DNA of 64,000 nt from Rikenellaceae bacterium (GTDB taxonomy: Bacteria; Bacteroidota; Bacteroidia; Bacteroidales; Rikenellaceae), in the NCBI GenBank assembly GCA_015060075.1, contig SUZE01000002.1, forward strand, positions 62,001 through 126,000. Reading direction: 5' to 3'. Under the pieces are notes generated by a model. It was not told the origin of the DNA, searched no databases, and was given only the letters and a program-made list of their open reading frames with translations. The first letter of the stretch is position 1; each line of letters begins with the position of its first letter. The position numbers were made by a program, and so were the translations under genes. Of the stretch, positions 1 through 7,555 are shown one piece after another.

Positions 1-1
1 C

Positions 2-1687
2 TATCCAAGTCGTAATGAAGGACGTAGCGAGTCGCATAATGCGAGGTTGAGTGCGCAATATAACTACAACTTCCTAAAACGAGGTCGAGTTTTGCTGCTC
101 TCTGCCGATGCCCGATATAATAGCAACGAGAGTTGGCGTAATTATAAATCCTATTCAGGTCCTTTGGCAACCGAAGCGGAGCGATTGGAACAGAACAAGT
201 ATACCTATTCTCGTAATGAGAGTGATAACTCTATGGCCCAATTCCATCTTCAAACCACTTTCCGTGAGCGAATAGGACGATGGGTAGTTGTTAATTTGTC
301 ATACGAAGGCGACTATCAGATGCGCACTCGTAACACCTACAATTTCACGACAGATGCTTCGCACGAAACACTTGCCGAGAAGATAAAGCCAAAGAGTTCT
401 TCGATATATACGAGTGACTATTGGTACCATGAAGCGAGTGCCGGTATGCGATACGGAAAGGGTAAAAATTGGTTTTCGGTAAATCTGCGTTTCAGAGATA
501 TTACCACCGATGTCACATACTACGGTATACCGGGTAGATTGCTTGAAATACCGACTACGAAACACTCACACTATCAGCGCTTCCTCTACAATGCAACGCT
601 GAATATCGCATCGAACAATAAACATAGTATGCGTGCTTCGTTCAATTCGAGGTTGCGTATGCCAGGTGTTTGGGATTTGAACGATATGTACAATGTAAAT
701 AACAGTTCGTACTTGTCGGTCGGAAATCCCGATTTGAAACCTGCGCAGGAGCACAACTTCTTTGTCCGATATACAAATGTATCTTCACGTTATGGAACTA
801 CCTTTATGGTTATGGGTAAGGTACAACATATTCAAGACTATGTCGGTCAGAAGGTTGCCTACGAGCCGGGTAAAATCAAGTTGCCGGACTATCTTGATGA
901 TAAGGGCGAATGGCACTATGCCAACTATAATCCTATACAGCTTTCGCAGAAAGTGAATCTCGATGGCTATTGGTCGTATGAGTTCCGTACTTCGTTGGGC
1001 TGGCCGTTGAAACATCTGCGCTCGAATTTGAATGTTGTGTTGGGCGGAACATATTCAGATATTCCTATGGAGGTTGTGTCGTCAGATTTGCAACCCGAGG
1101 AGATTGTGGACCCTAATCAGGACTACAAATTTATCGCCCGAGGCGAGAATGTGATGATGCACAACGCCAACGGATATGCGCAGGTGACTTTGGGTAGTAA
1201 TATCTCAGAGAATGTAGATTTTACGGTTACTTGGCGAGGAAATTACAGTTATAACGACAGCACGATTTCGGGCTTCAACAATCAATACTTTATGCAGTAT
1301 GTGCGAGGCAATATCAAGGCGGTATTGCCATTAGGCTTTACGATAACATCATCGGTGAACTTCACCCATTTCAAGGTCTTTACCCATAACTTTGACGACC
1401 ATTTTACATTGTGGAATGTGTCGTTGGGTAAGAAGGTGCTGAATGGACTTGGCGAGGTGGAGTTGTGTGTCGATGATGTGTTGAATCAGAACACTTCGTT
1501 TGGTCGCTATGTGATAGCGAGCTACTCACAATTGCGTTATAATGCAGTTCTTGGTCGCACCTATCTGTTGCGATTTACCTACAATCTGCGCAGCCTTGGC
1601 GGTTCGAAACGCCGTATGAAGACCATGGAAGGACCACAGGACCCTCTCGGAGATGTTCAATATCGTCTTGATGCACTGAAATTTTAG
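2..1687 (+). CDS. TonB-dependent outer-membrane receptor, C-terminal part (5' truncated by window)
   Basis: The frame is open from base 2 with no start, so the signal peptide, the N-terminal beta-sandwich and the plug lie upstream of the window; the TTG at 47 is only an internal codon. What remains is about 560 residues of aromatic-rich alternating beta strands, with the signature GNPDLKPAQEHNFF near base 720 that recurs in the barrels of Bacteroidetes TonB-linked receptors, and a terminal phenylalanine (DALKF), typical of BAM-folded barrels. The product would import a siderophore, peptide or glycan across the outer membrane using TonB; the ligand cannot be told from this part. Its TAG stop overlaps the aroB stop tail to tail (bases 1684-1687). 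No terminator separates the two convergent genes. Confidence 0.85.
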   Translation, partial: YPSRNEGRSESHNARLSAQYNYNFLKRGRVLLLSADARYNSNESWRNYKSYSGPLATEAERLEQNKYTYSRNESDNSMAQFHLQTTFRERIGRWVVVNLSYEGDYQMRTRNTYNFTTDASHETLAEKIKPKSSSIYTSDYWYHEASAGMRYGKGKNWFSVNLRFRDITTDVTYYGIPGRLLEIPTTKHSHYQRFLYNATLNIASNNKHSMRASFNSRLRMPGVWDLNDMYNVNNSSYLSVGNPDLKPAQEHNFFVRYTNVSSRYGTTFMVMGKVQHIQDYVGQKVAYEPGKIKLPDYLDDKGEWHYANYNPIQLSQKVNLDGYWSYEFRTSLGWPLKHLRSNLNVVLGGTYSDIPMEVVSSDLQPEEIVDPNQDYKFIARGENVMMHNANGYAQVTLGSNISENVDFTVTWRGNYSYNDSTISGFNNQYFMQYVRGNIKAVLPLGFTITSSVNFTHFKVFTHNFDDHFTLWNVSLGKKVLNGLGEVELCVDDVLNQNTSFGRYVIASYSQLRYNAVLGRTYLLRFTYNLRSLGGSKRRMKTMEGPQDPLGDVQYRLDALKF

Positions 1688-2697
1688 AGAATTTCACTCA
1701 ATATCTCAAACGAATACAAGCGGTCTGCAACTCTGCCGATTGCCATAGGTATAATGAGATGCAACGAGTCGCCCTTACGCTTTTTATCCCCTTTGATAGC
1801 GTCTAACAACTGCTTGCGCTCAACGGGCAGAGCAATATCAAAACCATACTGCTCAATAAAGGCTAATATCCGTTTGGCATCTCCCTCCGAAATTATCTTT
1901 TGCGCAAGAGCAGAGCGTGTTATGTGGTACAAGCCTACGGCTACCGCCTCGCCATGGTTCATCTTGTTTGAGGACTTTTCGATGGCGTGCGCTATTGTAT
2001 GTCCGAGGTTAAGAATACGGCGGCGACCGCCCTCACGTTCATCTTCTGCTACTACCGAAGCCTTGACACGCACGCAATGTGTGATAATCTCTTCGAGCAA
2101 TTCGTTGTCGTTGCGAATTGCATCGAAAGAGGTGTTCTCCAATATTTCGAATAGTTCTGCATCGCCCAAAATGGCGGTCTTGATAACCTCTGCCAACCCT
2201 GCACGGAACTCACGGTCGGAGAGTGAGTGTAGCAGGGCAACATCGCAAATCACAAACTTAGGTTGCGAGAATACGCCTACCATATTTTTGAATCCACCAA
2301 CATTTACACCATTTTTTCCTCCTACCGAAGCATCTACGGCACCGAGTAGGGTAGTGGTTATGAAGCCGAACTCCACACCTCGCATATAGGTTGATGCAAC
2401 AAATCCTGCAATATCGGTCACGATACCTCCGCCAATACCGAGAATAAAGGTCGAACGGTCTGCACCGAGTTCGATAAGACGGCGATATATCTCCTCCAAA
2501 GTCATAAGGCTCTTTGCCTGTTCGCCCTGCCCAATAAGGATATGCTCGTATGGTGCGATAAGGTCGTGGTGGATACGGTCGATATTGCTATCGGATATTA
2601 CTATTACCCGTTTTTCGGGCAATAGTTGCTGCAATAACTCCTTGGCGCAACCTATATATACACGGCTCCCACCGGTTACATCTATCTTGTTTGCCAT
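1684..2697 (-). CDS. aroB: 3-dehydroquinate synthase
   Basis: Second step of the shikimate pathway: converts DAHP to 3-dehydroquinate using NAD and a divalent metal in the cytoplasm. The 337-residue protein is near the usual length. Family marks are GIGGGIVTDIAGFVASTYMR (NAD-binding glycine-rich segment, residues about 88-107), the TTLLGAVDASVGGKNGVN block, and NLGHTIAHAIE plus MNHGEAVAVG, which supply metal-binding histidines. The ATG at 2697 follows a -7 box (CAAAAGTA on the plus strand, 2722-2729) by 24 bases, which supports this start. It is divergent from typA and convergent with the receptor gene, overlapping its stop by a few bases. No other aro gene is adjacent. Confidence 0.96.
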   Translation of the reverse strand: MANKIDVTGGSRVYIGCAKELLQQLLPEKRVIVISDSNIDRIHHDLIAPYEHILIGQGEQAKSLMTLEEIYRRLIELGADRSTFILGIGGGIVTDIAGFVASTYMRGVEFGFITTTLLGAVDASVGGKNGVNVGGFKNMVGVFSQPKFVICDVALLHSLSDREFRAGLAEVIKTAILGDAELFEILENTSFDAIRNDNELLEEIITHCVRVKASVVAEDEREGGRRRILNLGHTIAHAIEKSSNKMNHGEAVAVGLYHITRSALAQKIISEGDAKRILAFIEQYGFDIALPVERKQLLDAIKGDKKRKGDSLHLIIPMAIGRVADRLYSFEILSEIL

Positions 2698-2721
2698 AAA
2701 TTTTCTGTGCGATTACTTCTA

Positions 2722-2729
2722 CAAAAGTA
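2722..2729 (-). promoter_or_regulatory. -7 box of aroB promoter
   Basis: Reads TACTTTTG on the minus strand, a match to the Bacteroidetes primary-sigma -7 consensus TAnnTTTG, 24 bases before the aroB ATG. Back-to-back with the typA box. Confidence 0.65.
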
Positions 2730-2751
2730 ACAATTTTCCGATTAAATTTCG

Positions 2752-2759
2752 TAATTTTG
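2752..2759 (+). promoter_or_regulatory. -7 box of typA-xpt promoter
   Basis: TAATTTTG matches TAnnTTTG; the typA ATG begins 20 bases after it. The expected leader is only about 13-15 bases. Confidence 0.65.
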
Positions 2760-2779
2760 CGCATTAATTATAAAAAGGT

Positions 2780-4579
2780 ATGCAAAAATTACGCAATATA
2801 GCCATCATCGCCCATGTGGACCATGGCAAGACGACCTTGGTCGATAAGATGATTTTGGCGGGCAATCTGCTCCGTGAACCATCAAAGACGGGCGACCTCG
2901 TACTTGACAATAACGATTTGGAGCGCGAACGAGGTATAACCATTTTGTCGAAGAATGTTTCGGTTGTATATAAGGATTACAAGATTAATATTATCGATAC
3001 TCCCGGACACGCCGATTTCGGTGGCGAGGTGGAGCGCGTGCTGAATATGTGCGATGGCGTTCTATTGTTGGTTGATGCCTTCGAGGGCACAATGCCGCAG
3101 ACTCGTTTTGTGTTGCAGAAGGCTCTCGCACTCGGCAAGAAACCTATCGTTGTAATCAACAAGGTCGATAAGCCGAATTGCCGCCCGGAGGTTGTGAATG
3201 AGCAGGTTTTCGACCTGATGTTCACGCTCGATGCGACTGAGGAGCAGCTCGACTATAAAACCATCTACGGCTCGGCAAAGCAGGGGTGGATGTCGCACAA
3301 ATGGAACGAAAAGACCGATAGTATTGTACCACTCTTGGATGCTATTATTGACGAAATTCCTGCACCGGCAGTCAGCGAGGGAACTCCACAGTTGTTGGTA
3401 ACTTCGCTCGAATACTCTTCGTATATTGGTCGTATCGCTGTCGGAAAACTTACTCGTGGAACGCTCGTAAATGGTCAGAATGTAACCCTTGCGAAGCGTG
3501 ACGGCGTAACCAAGATTAAGACCAAGATTAAGGATTTGATGGTCTTTGACGGCTTGGGCAAGAAGAAGGTCGAGAAGGTTGAGTGTGGTGAGATTTGTGC
3601 CTTGGTAGGTATCGAAGGCTTCGAGATTGGCGATACAATCTGCGACTTTGAGAATCCTGAACCACTGCCACCAATCAAGATTGACGAGCCTACAATGTCG
3701 ATGCTCTTCACGATTAACAACTCCCCATTCTTCGGCAAGGACGGTAAGTTCGTAACCTCGCGCCACATCAAGGAGCGTTTGGATAGCGAGTTGGAGCGCA
3801 ACTTGGCGTTGCGTGTCGAGCCGGGACAGAATGCCGATTCGTTTATCGTCTATGGTCGTGGAGTGTTGCACCTCTCGGTGTTGGTCGAGACGATGCGCCG
3901 TGAGGGTTACGAGTTGCAGGTAGGTCAGCCAAAGGTTATTATCAAGGAGATTGATGGCGTGAAGTGCGAGCCTGTCGAGGAGATGACTATCGACTGCCCT
4001 GACGAGGTAGCAGGTACGGTCATCGAACTCACTACTCGCCGTAAGGGTACGCTTACAAATATGGAGTCGTCAAATGGTCGTACTCGCCTCGAATTTGATA
4101 TCCCTTCGCGTGGTATTATCGGCTTGCGCTCGAATATGCTCACCGCTACTGCGGGCGAGGCTATTATGTCACACCGCTTGCGTGCCTTCGAGCCATATAT
4201 GGGTGATATAGATATGCGCTCAAATGGCTCGATTATCGCCTCCGAAACGGGTATGGCGTATGCCTATTCGATTGATAAACTGCAAGATAGAGGTCGTTTC
4301 TTTATCTCACCGATGGAGGAAGTCTATATGGGACAGGTTATTGGCGAGCATACCCGCAGCAACGATATTACCGTAAATGTCTGCAAGGCGAAGCAACTTA
4401 CCAATATGCGTGCTTCGGGCTCTGACGATAAGGCAGTTATTGTACCACCAAAAATCTTCTCGTTGGAGGAGGCGTTGGAGTATATCAAGGAGGACGAGTA
4501 TGTTGAGGTTACCCCTCACTCGATGCGTCTTCGTAAAATTCTTCTTAATGAAATTGATAGAAAAAGGGCTTCAAAATAA
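2780..4579 (+). CDS. typA: Ribosome-associated translational GTPase TypA/BipA
   Basis: EF-G-like GTPase that binds the ribosome and assists 50S assembly and growth under stress. The 599 residues match the family length. G1 is [13 protein letters not shown] (residues 11-23), the switch II/G3 motif is [15 protein letters not shown], and G4 is [13 protein letters not shown]. The C-terminal half carries the EF-G domain III/V-like segment and the TypA-specific region ending [18 protein letters not shown]. It lacks EF-G domain IV, which distinguishes TypA from EF-G. xpt follows after 15 bases with no terminator, so the two are probably co-transcribed. Confidence 0.96.
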   Translation: MQKLRNIAIIAHVDHGKTTLVDKMILAGNLLREPSKTGDLVLDNNDLERERGITILSKNVSVVYKDYKINIIDTPGHADFGGEVERVLNMCDGVLLLVDAFEGTMPQTRFVLQKALALGKKPIVVINKVDKPNCRPEVVNEQVFDLMFTLDATEEQLDYKTIYGSAKQGWMSHKWNEKTDSIVPLLDAIIDEIPAPAVSEGTPQLLVTSLEYSSYIGRIAVGKLTRGTLVNGQNVTLAKRDGVTKIKTKIKDLMVFDGLGKKKVEKVECGEICALVGIEGFEIGDTICDFENPEPLPPIKIDEPTMSMLFTINNSPFFGKDGKFVTSRHIKERLDSELERNLALRVEPGQNADSFIVYGRGVLHLSVLVETMRREGYELQVGQPKVIIKEIDGVKCEPVEEMTIDCPDEVAGTVIELTTRRKGTLTNMESSNGRTRLEFDIPSRGIIGLRSNMLTATAGEAIMSHRLRAFEPYMGDIDMRSNGSIIASETGMAYAYSIDKLQDRGRFFISPMEEVYMGQVIGEHTRSNDITVNVCKAKQLTNMRASGSDDKAVIVPPKIFSLEEALEYIKEDEYVEVTPHSMRLRKILLNEIDRKRASK

Positions 4580-4594
4580 AAAATAGTTTTCTGT

Positions 4595-5161
4595 ATGAAG
4601 TTGCTTAAAGAGCGTATTCTGAGCGAGGGAAAGTGTTTTCCGGGCGGAATTTTGAAGGTTGATAACTTTATTAACCATCAGATGGACCCTATGCTTATGC
4701 GCGAAATGTCAGAAGAACTTGCAAGACGATTTGCAGAGCATAAGATTAACAAGGTAATTACCATCGAAGCGAGTGGTATCGCTCCGGCTATTATGGTTGG
4801 TAACTATCTGAATGTGCCCGTATTGTTTGCAAAGAAGAAGGTACCAAGCACGATGGAGAATATGTTGGTAACCGAGGTGTTCTCTTTTACAAAGAATCGC
4901 TCTTATTCGGTATGTGTAAGTAGCGACTATCTTACCAAAGATGATAGGGTGCTATTTATTGACGATTTCCTTGCAAATGGCAATGCTGCTTTGGGTATTA
5001 TCGACTTGGTTGAGCAGGCCGGTGCCAAATTAGAGGGTATGGGATTCCTTATCGAGAAGGGCTTTCAGAGTGGAGGCGAAGAGTTGCGAGGCAGAGGCAT
5101 ACATGTCGAATCCCTTGCCATTATAGAGAGTTTGGACAACTGTACAATAGTGTTAAAATAG
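4595..5161 (+). CDS. xpt: Xanthine phosphoribosyltransferase
   Basis: Purine salvage enzyme joining PRPP to xanthine to make XMP in the cytoplasm. The protein has 188 residues, as in Bacillus Xpt. The type-I PRTase PRPP loop is [13 protein letters not shown] (residues 119-131, two acidic residues then the small-residue loop). The N terminus [12 protein letters not shown] and the [18 protein letters not shown] segment are characteristic of Xpt rather than Hpt or Apt. It is the second gene of a likely typA-xpt transcript and is followed by a strong terminator. No purine riboswitch is visible in the short gap upstream. Confidence 0.93.
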   Translation: MKLLKERILSEGKCFPGGILKVDNFINHQMDPMLMREMSEELARRFAEHKINKVITIEASGIAPAIMVGNYLNVPVLFAKKKVPSTMENMLVTEVFSFTKNRSYSVCVSSDYLTKDDRVLFIDDFLANGNAALGIIDLVEQAGAKLEGMGFLIEKGFQSGGEELRGRGIHVESLAIIESLDNCTIVLK

Positions 5162-5185
5162 CGGCAGAAAATCTGCTTAAATGAC

Positions 5186-5221
5186 AAAATGCTCCGAAAA
5201 ACTCATTTTCGGGGCATTTTT
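5186..5221 (+). terminator. Terminator after xpt
   Basis: A 15-bp stem with one G-U pair (left arm AAAATGCTCCGAAAA, right arm TTTTCGGGGCATTTT), loop ACTCA, T-rich on both sides. It can serve xpt and the convergent rpiB. Confidence 0.85.
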
Positions 5222-5240
5222 GTTAGTTTGCTTATCCAAA

Positions 5241-5666
5241 CTAAATCTTTGCAACTCGACGTTCATGGCGACCACCCTCGAATTCGGTATTGAGCCATTC
5301 ATCGAGTATGGCAATAGCCTCCTCGTTAGAGATGAAGCGAGCCGGCAATACAAGCACGTTGCTGTCGTTGTGAAGTCGTGTCATGTGGGCTATTTCGGGA
5401 ATCCAGCAGAGAGATGCACGCACTTTTGCATGTTTATTCAGCGTCATAGCCATGCCTTCGCCTGAGCCGCAGATGCCAATAGCGCGTGGGAACTCGCCCT
5501 TTTCGAGAGCCTCGGCCATAGGGTGAGCATAGTCTGGATAGTCGCAACTCTCCTCCGAGTGACAACCAAAATCGAACACCTCAAAGCCCTTTGCCGAGAG
5601 GTAGCCCGTCAAAAATTCTTTCATGTCGTAGCCTGCGTGGTCGCAAGCGATACCAATTTTTTCCAT
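5241..5666 (-). CDS. rpiB: Ribose-5-phosphate isomerase B
   Basis: Interconverts ribose 5-phosphate and ribulose 5-phosphate in the non-oxidative pentose phosphate pathway. The 141-residue length fits RpiB. The N-terminal MEKIGIACDHAGYD gives the CDHAG phosphate/sugar-binding motif (residues 8-12), and GICGSGEGM (residues 64-72) carries the catalytic cysteine C66. The basic tail GGRHERRVAKI is usual for the family. It stands alone, converging on xpt and divergent from the DUF454 gene, with which it shares a compact overlapping promoter region (5700-5735). Confidence 0.94.
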   Translation of the reverse strand: MEKIGIACDHAGYDMKEFLTGYLSAKGFEVFDFGCHSEESCDYPDYAHPMAEALEKGEFPRAIGICGSGEGMAMTLNKHAKVRASLCWIPEIAHMTRLHNDSNVLVLPARFISNEEAIAILDEWLNTEFEGGRHERRVAKI

Positions 5667-5705
5667 ATTGTTCTATTTTATATTCGATTAGTCCATTTCA
5701 CTTTA

Positions 5706-5713
5706 CAAATATA
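5706..5713 (-). promoter_or_regulatory. -7 box of rpiB promoter
   Basis: TATATTTG on the minus strand (CAAATATA on plus), about 40 bases before the rpiB start and only 11 bases from the opposing DUF454 box, so the two promoters must share RNA-polymerase contact DNA. Confidence 0.6.
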
Positions 5714-5724
5714 CAAATAATTTG

Positions 5725-5732
5725 TACATTTG
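5725..5732 (+). promoter_or_regulatory. -7 box of DUF454 gene; near-leaderless start
   Basis: TACATTTG ends only nine bases before the ATG at 5742, so the expected transcript would have a leader of about 0-5 bases. Confidence 0.6.
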
Positions 5733-5741
5733 CGCTCGCTT

Positions 5742-6113
5742 ATGAAGATATTTTTAATCATAATTGGTTGCATATCGCTCGCACTTGGTGTTACGGGAAT
5801 GTTTCTCCCGATGTTACCCACTACCCCATTTCTGCTCTTGTCGGCTGCGGTGTGGGTTAAGGCCTCGCCTGCACTCTACGAGTGGTTACTAAACCACAAA
5901 GTCTTTGGCGAGTATATCCGCAATTTCAGAGAATATCGTGCCATACCATTGCGAGTGAAGATTATATCTGTTTCTACCGTGTGGCTCACGATAGGTTACT
6001 GCATATTTGCAGTGGTTGATGCTTGGTGGTGGGCGCAGGTACATATGTTCCTGCTTGCAGTGGGCATTTCGTGGCACATACTCTCATTCGCTACTCTAAA
6101 AAGAAAGAGTTGA
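5742..6113 (+). CDS. DUF454 (YbaN-type) inner-membrane protein
   Basis: Small membrane protein of unknown function, 123 residues. The first ATG is at 5742; the TTG at 5730 lies inside the -7 box and is rejected. Three hydrophobic segments are visible: residues about 2-20 (FLIIIGCISLALGVTGMFL), 25-40 and 75-118. The LGVTGMFLPMLPTTPFLLLS stretch followed by a W-containing helix and an R-rich cytoplasmic loop are hallmarks of the YbaN/DUF454 family. The stop codon lies within the left arm of the following terminator hairpin. It is unlinked to any pathway here. Confidence 0.85.
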   Translation: MKIFLIIIGCISLALGVTGMFLPMLPTTPFLLLSAAVWVKASPALYEWLLNHKVFGEYIRNFREYRAIPLRVKIISVSTVWLTIGYCIFAVVDAWWWAQVHMFLLAVGISWHILSFATLKRKS

Positions 6114-6142
6114 AAACTTTTGTTCTCAACTCTTTTTCTTGT
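6097..6142 (+). terminator. Terminator shared by DUF454 gene and acyltransferase gene
   Basis: Left arm about AAAAAGAAAGAGTTGA (including the DUF454 TGA stop), right arm TCAACTCTTTTTCTT, loop about 12 bases. A on one side and T on the other make it usable from both directions. Confidence 0.75.
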
Positions 6143-6150
6143 TTCTTGTT

Positions 6151-6185
6151 TCTCGTCTCTCGTCTCTCGTCTCTCGTCTCTCGTC
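6151..6185. repeat. Heptamer array (TCTCGTC)x5
   Basis: Five perfect tandem copies of TCTCGTC, preceded by degenerate units (TTTCTTG). The array runs into the stop codon of the minus-strand acyltransferase gene (CTA, 6185-6187). Confidence 0.95.
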
Positions 6186-7327
6186 TATATCTTGGTATCC
6201 ACCGGACCGGCATAGATGCCGAGATAGACCTTTCGGGCAGTTTTGAGGTCGAGGCCATACTCCATAAATCGGGCCTCGGCATACGCCATACGCCCCTTGA
6301 ACTTCTTGACTGCCGCAGGGGTGTAATGCTCGGAATACTGCTTGCTGCGATGCAGGATATCGTGTGCTATATAGTTGGTATCATGCAACTTATAGTTCTT
6401 GTAGATGCGATTGTCGATAATCTCTTTGAGCATCTTGTAAGCCTCAGCCTTTGGCAACTTGCCGCACTCCTCCAACTCCTCACGGGTGATAGGCTCACAG
6501 ATGGTAATATTTACATCGCCCTTTGGCATACGGATACCGTATAGGATACTGTTTACATCTTCGTTTTTACCCTTTTGATAGGAGCCACCCATCAAGTTTA
6601 CGGTAGTTTCGATAGCCTTCTTAATGTCGCACGGCTCGTATTGGTACGAGATGGCGATTGGGGCAATGCTCAACTCGCTGAAATTCTCGACAAAGTCGCT
6701 CGGACCACTCAGGCTGACCATCTTCAATACGCCTTGGTCGGTGGCATCAATTCCATCTTTTGTACGACCGTTACGTTGAGAAATCCACATCGACTTACCT
6801 TGCGAAATATACCAACGAATATACTCGGCGAGGTGCTGCGAGTTTTGCAGGAACTCTCGTGGGGAGATGTCGTCAGTCTTGCGGATTACGCGCACAGCAC
6901 GATTGATACGGCAGATATCAATGATAAACTGCGAACGCAACAGGTTGTCACCCAGCGTTGTAGCAGTTGTTGATAATCCGTGTGTGAAGAGGGTATATTG
7001 CAACAGCAATGAGTCAAGCGTGATGTCGCGATGGTTAGAGATATATAGGTATCCCTTGTCCTTTTCGATGCCTTCGATGCCAGATGAGGTAAAGTTGTCA
7101 ATCGTAGCATCAATAATACGCTTAATGATGCTCAGCATCACACGCTCCTGCATCTGGTCTACGGTTTTACAGGTTCGTACAACCTCTGCAATACGCTCCA
7201 TGTCAGCCTCCGGGAAGGCAAAGTTTACTGCCGGCACGAAGAACGGGTCATTTACGATTCGCTCCAATGCAGCAGGGATTTCGTCATCGTTGTAGGGACG
7301 AATATCGCTATATAAATCTCCTTGCAT
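6185..7327 (-). CDS. Glycerol-phosphate-type acyltransferase (PlsC/PlsB-like)
   Basis: About 380 residues. The acyltransferase signature is YISNHRDITLDSLLL (near residue 95), comparable to the H-x4-D block of PlsB/PlsC but with five residues between His and the second Asp. A downstream substrate block reads MWISQRNGRTKDGID, comparable to the usual EGTRS block. It probably adds an acyl chain to a lysophospholipid or aminolipid at the inner membrane; substrate unknown. An upstream start at 7384 is possible in frame, but a -7 box lies between it and the ATG at 7327, so 7327 is preferred. No long transmembrane helix is evident. Confidence 0.78.
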   Translation of the reverse strand: MQGDLYSDIRPYNDDEIPAALERIVNDPFFVPAVNFAFPEADMERIAEVVRTCKTVDQMQERVMLSIIKRIIDATIDNFTSSGIEGIEKDKGYLYISNHRDITLDSLLLQYTLFTHGLSTTATTLGDNLLRSQFIIDICRINRAVRVIRKTDDISPREFLQNSQHLAEYIRWYISQGKSMWISQRNGRTKDGIDATDQGVLKMVSLSGPSDFVENFSELSIAPIAISYQYEPCDIKKAIETTVNLMGGSYQKGKNEDVNSILYGIRMPKGDVNITICEPITREELEECGKLPKAEAYKMLKEIIDNRIYKNYKLHDTNYIAHDILHRSKQYSEHYTPAAVKKFKGRMAYAEARFMEYGLDLKTARKVYLGIYAGPVDTKI

Positions 7328-7353
7328 AGTATTCAAAACTGAGAATCTTTTTA

Positions 7354-7361
7354 CAAAGATA
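7354..7361 (-). promoter_or_regulatory. -7 box of acyltransferase promoter
   Basis: TATCTTTG on the minus strand, 26 bases before the ATG at 7327. It falls inside the longer open frame and so argues against the 7384 start. Confidence 0.65.
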
Positions 7362-7516
7362 AGTAAAATTCCCCGAATAGCCAAATTTACTATCTGTCAT
7401 ATCATTTTTTTTGTGTCAAACCCCCTTGAAATCACACTCTGCCTATATCTGTTATGCGATGAATGAATATGTGAATAAATATGCAAAAATAACCGATAAA
7501 AAATTTGATAAAACTC

Positions 7517-7548
7517 TTTGTGTTTTACAAAGTAAATCACTACCTTTG
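7517..7548 (+). promoter_or_regulatory. Full promoter of the surface locus (TTTG-N20-TACCTTTG)
   Basis: TTTG at 7517-7520 and TACCTTTG at 7541-7548 with 20 bases between them match the Bacteroidetes -33/-7 arrangement. Only seven bases separate the box from the susC-like ATG at 7556, so the mRNA may be leaderless. Confidence 0.75.
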
Positions 7549-7555
7549 CCCCGCT

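Noticed and set aside
6151..6185. CRISPR-like array
   Set aside because: Units are 7 bp with no spacers and no cas genes nearby; none of the repeats in the window has repeat-spacer structure.
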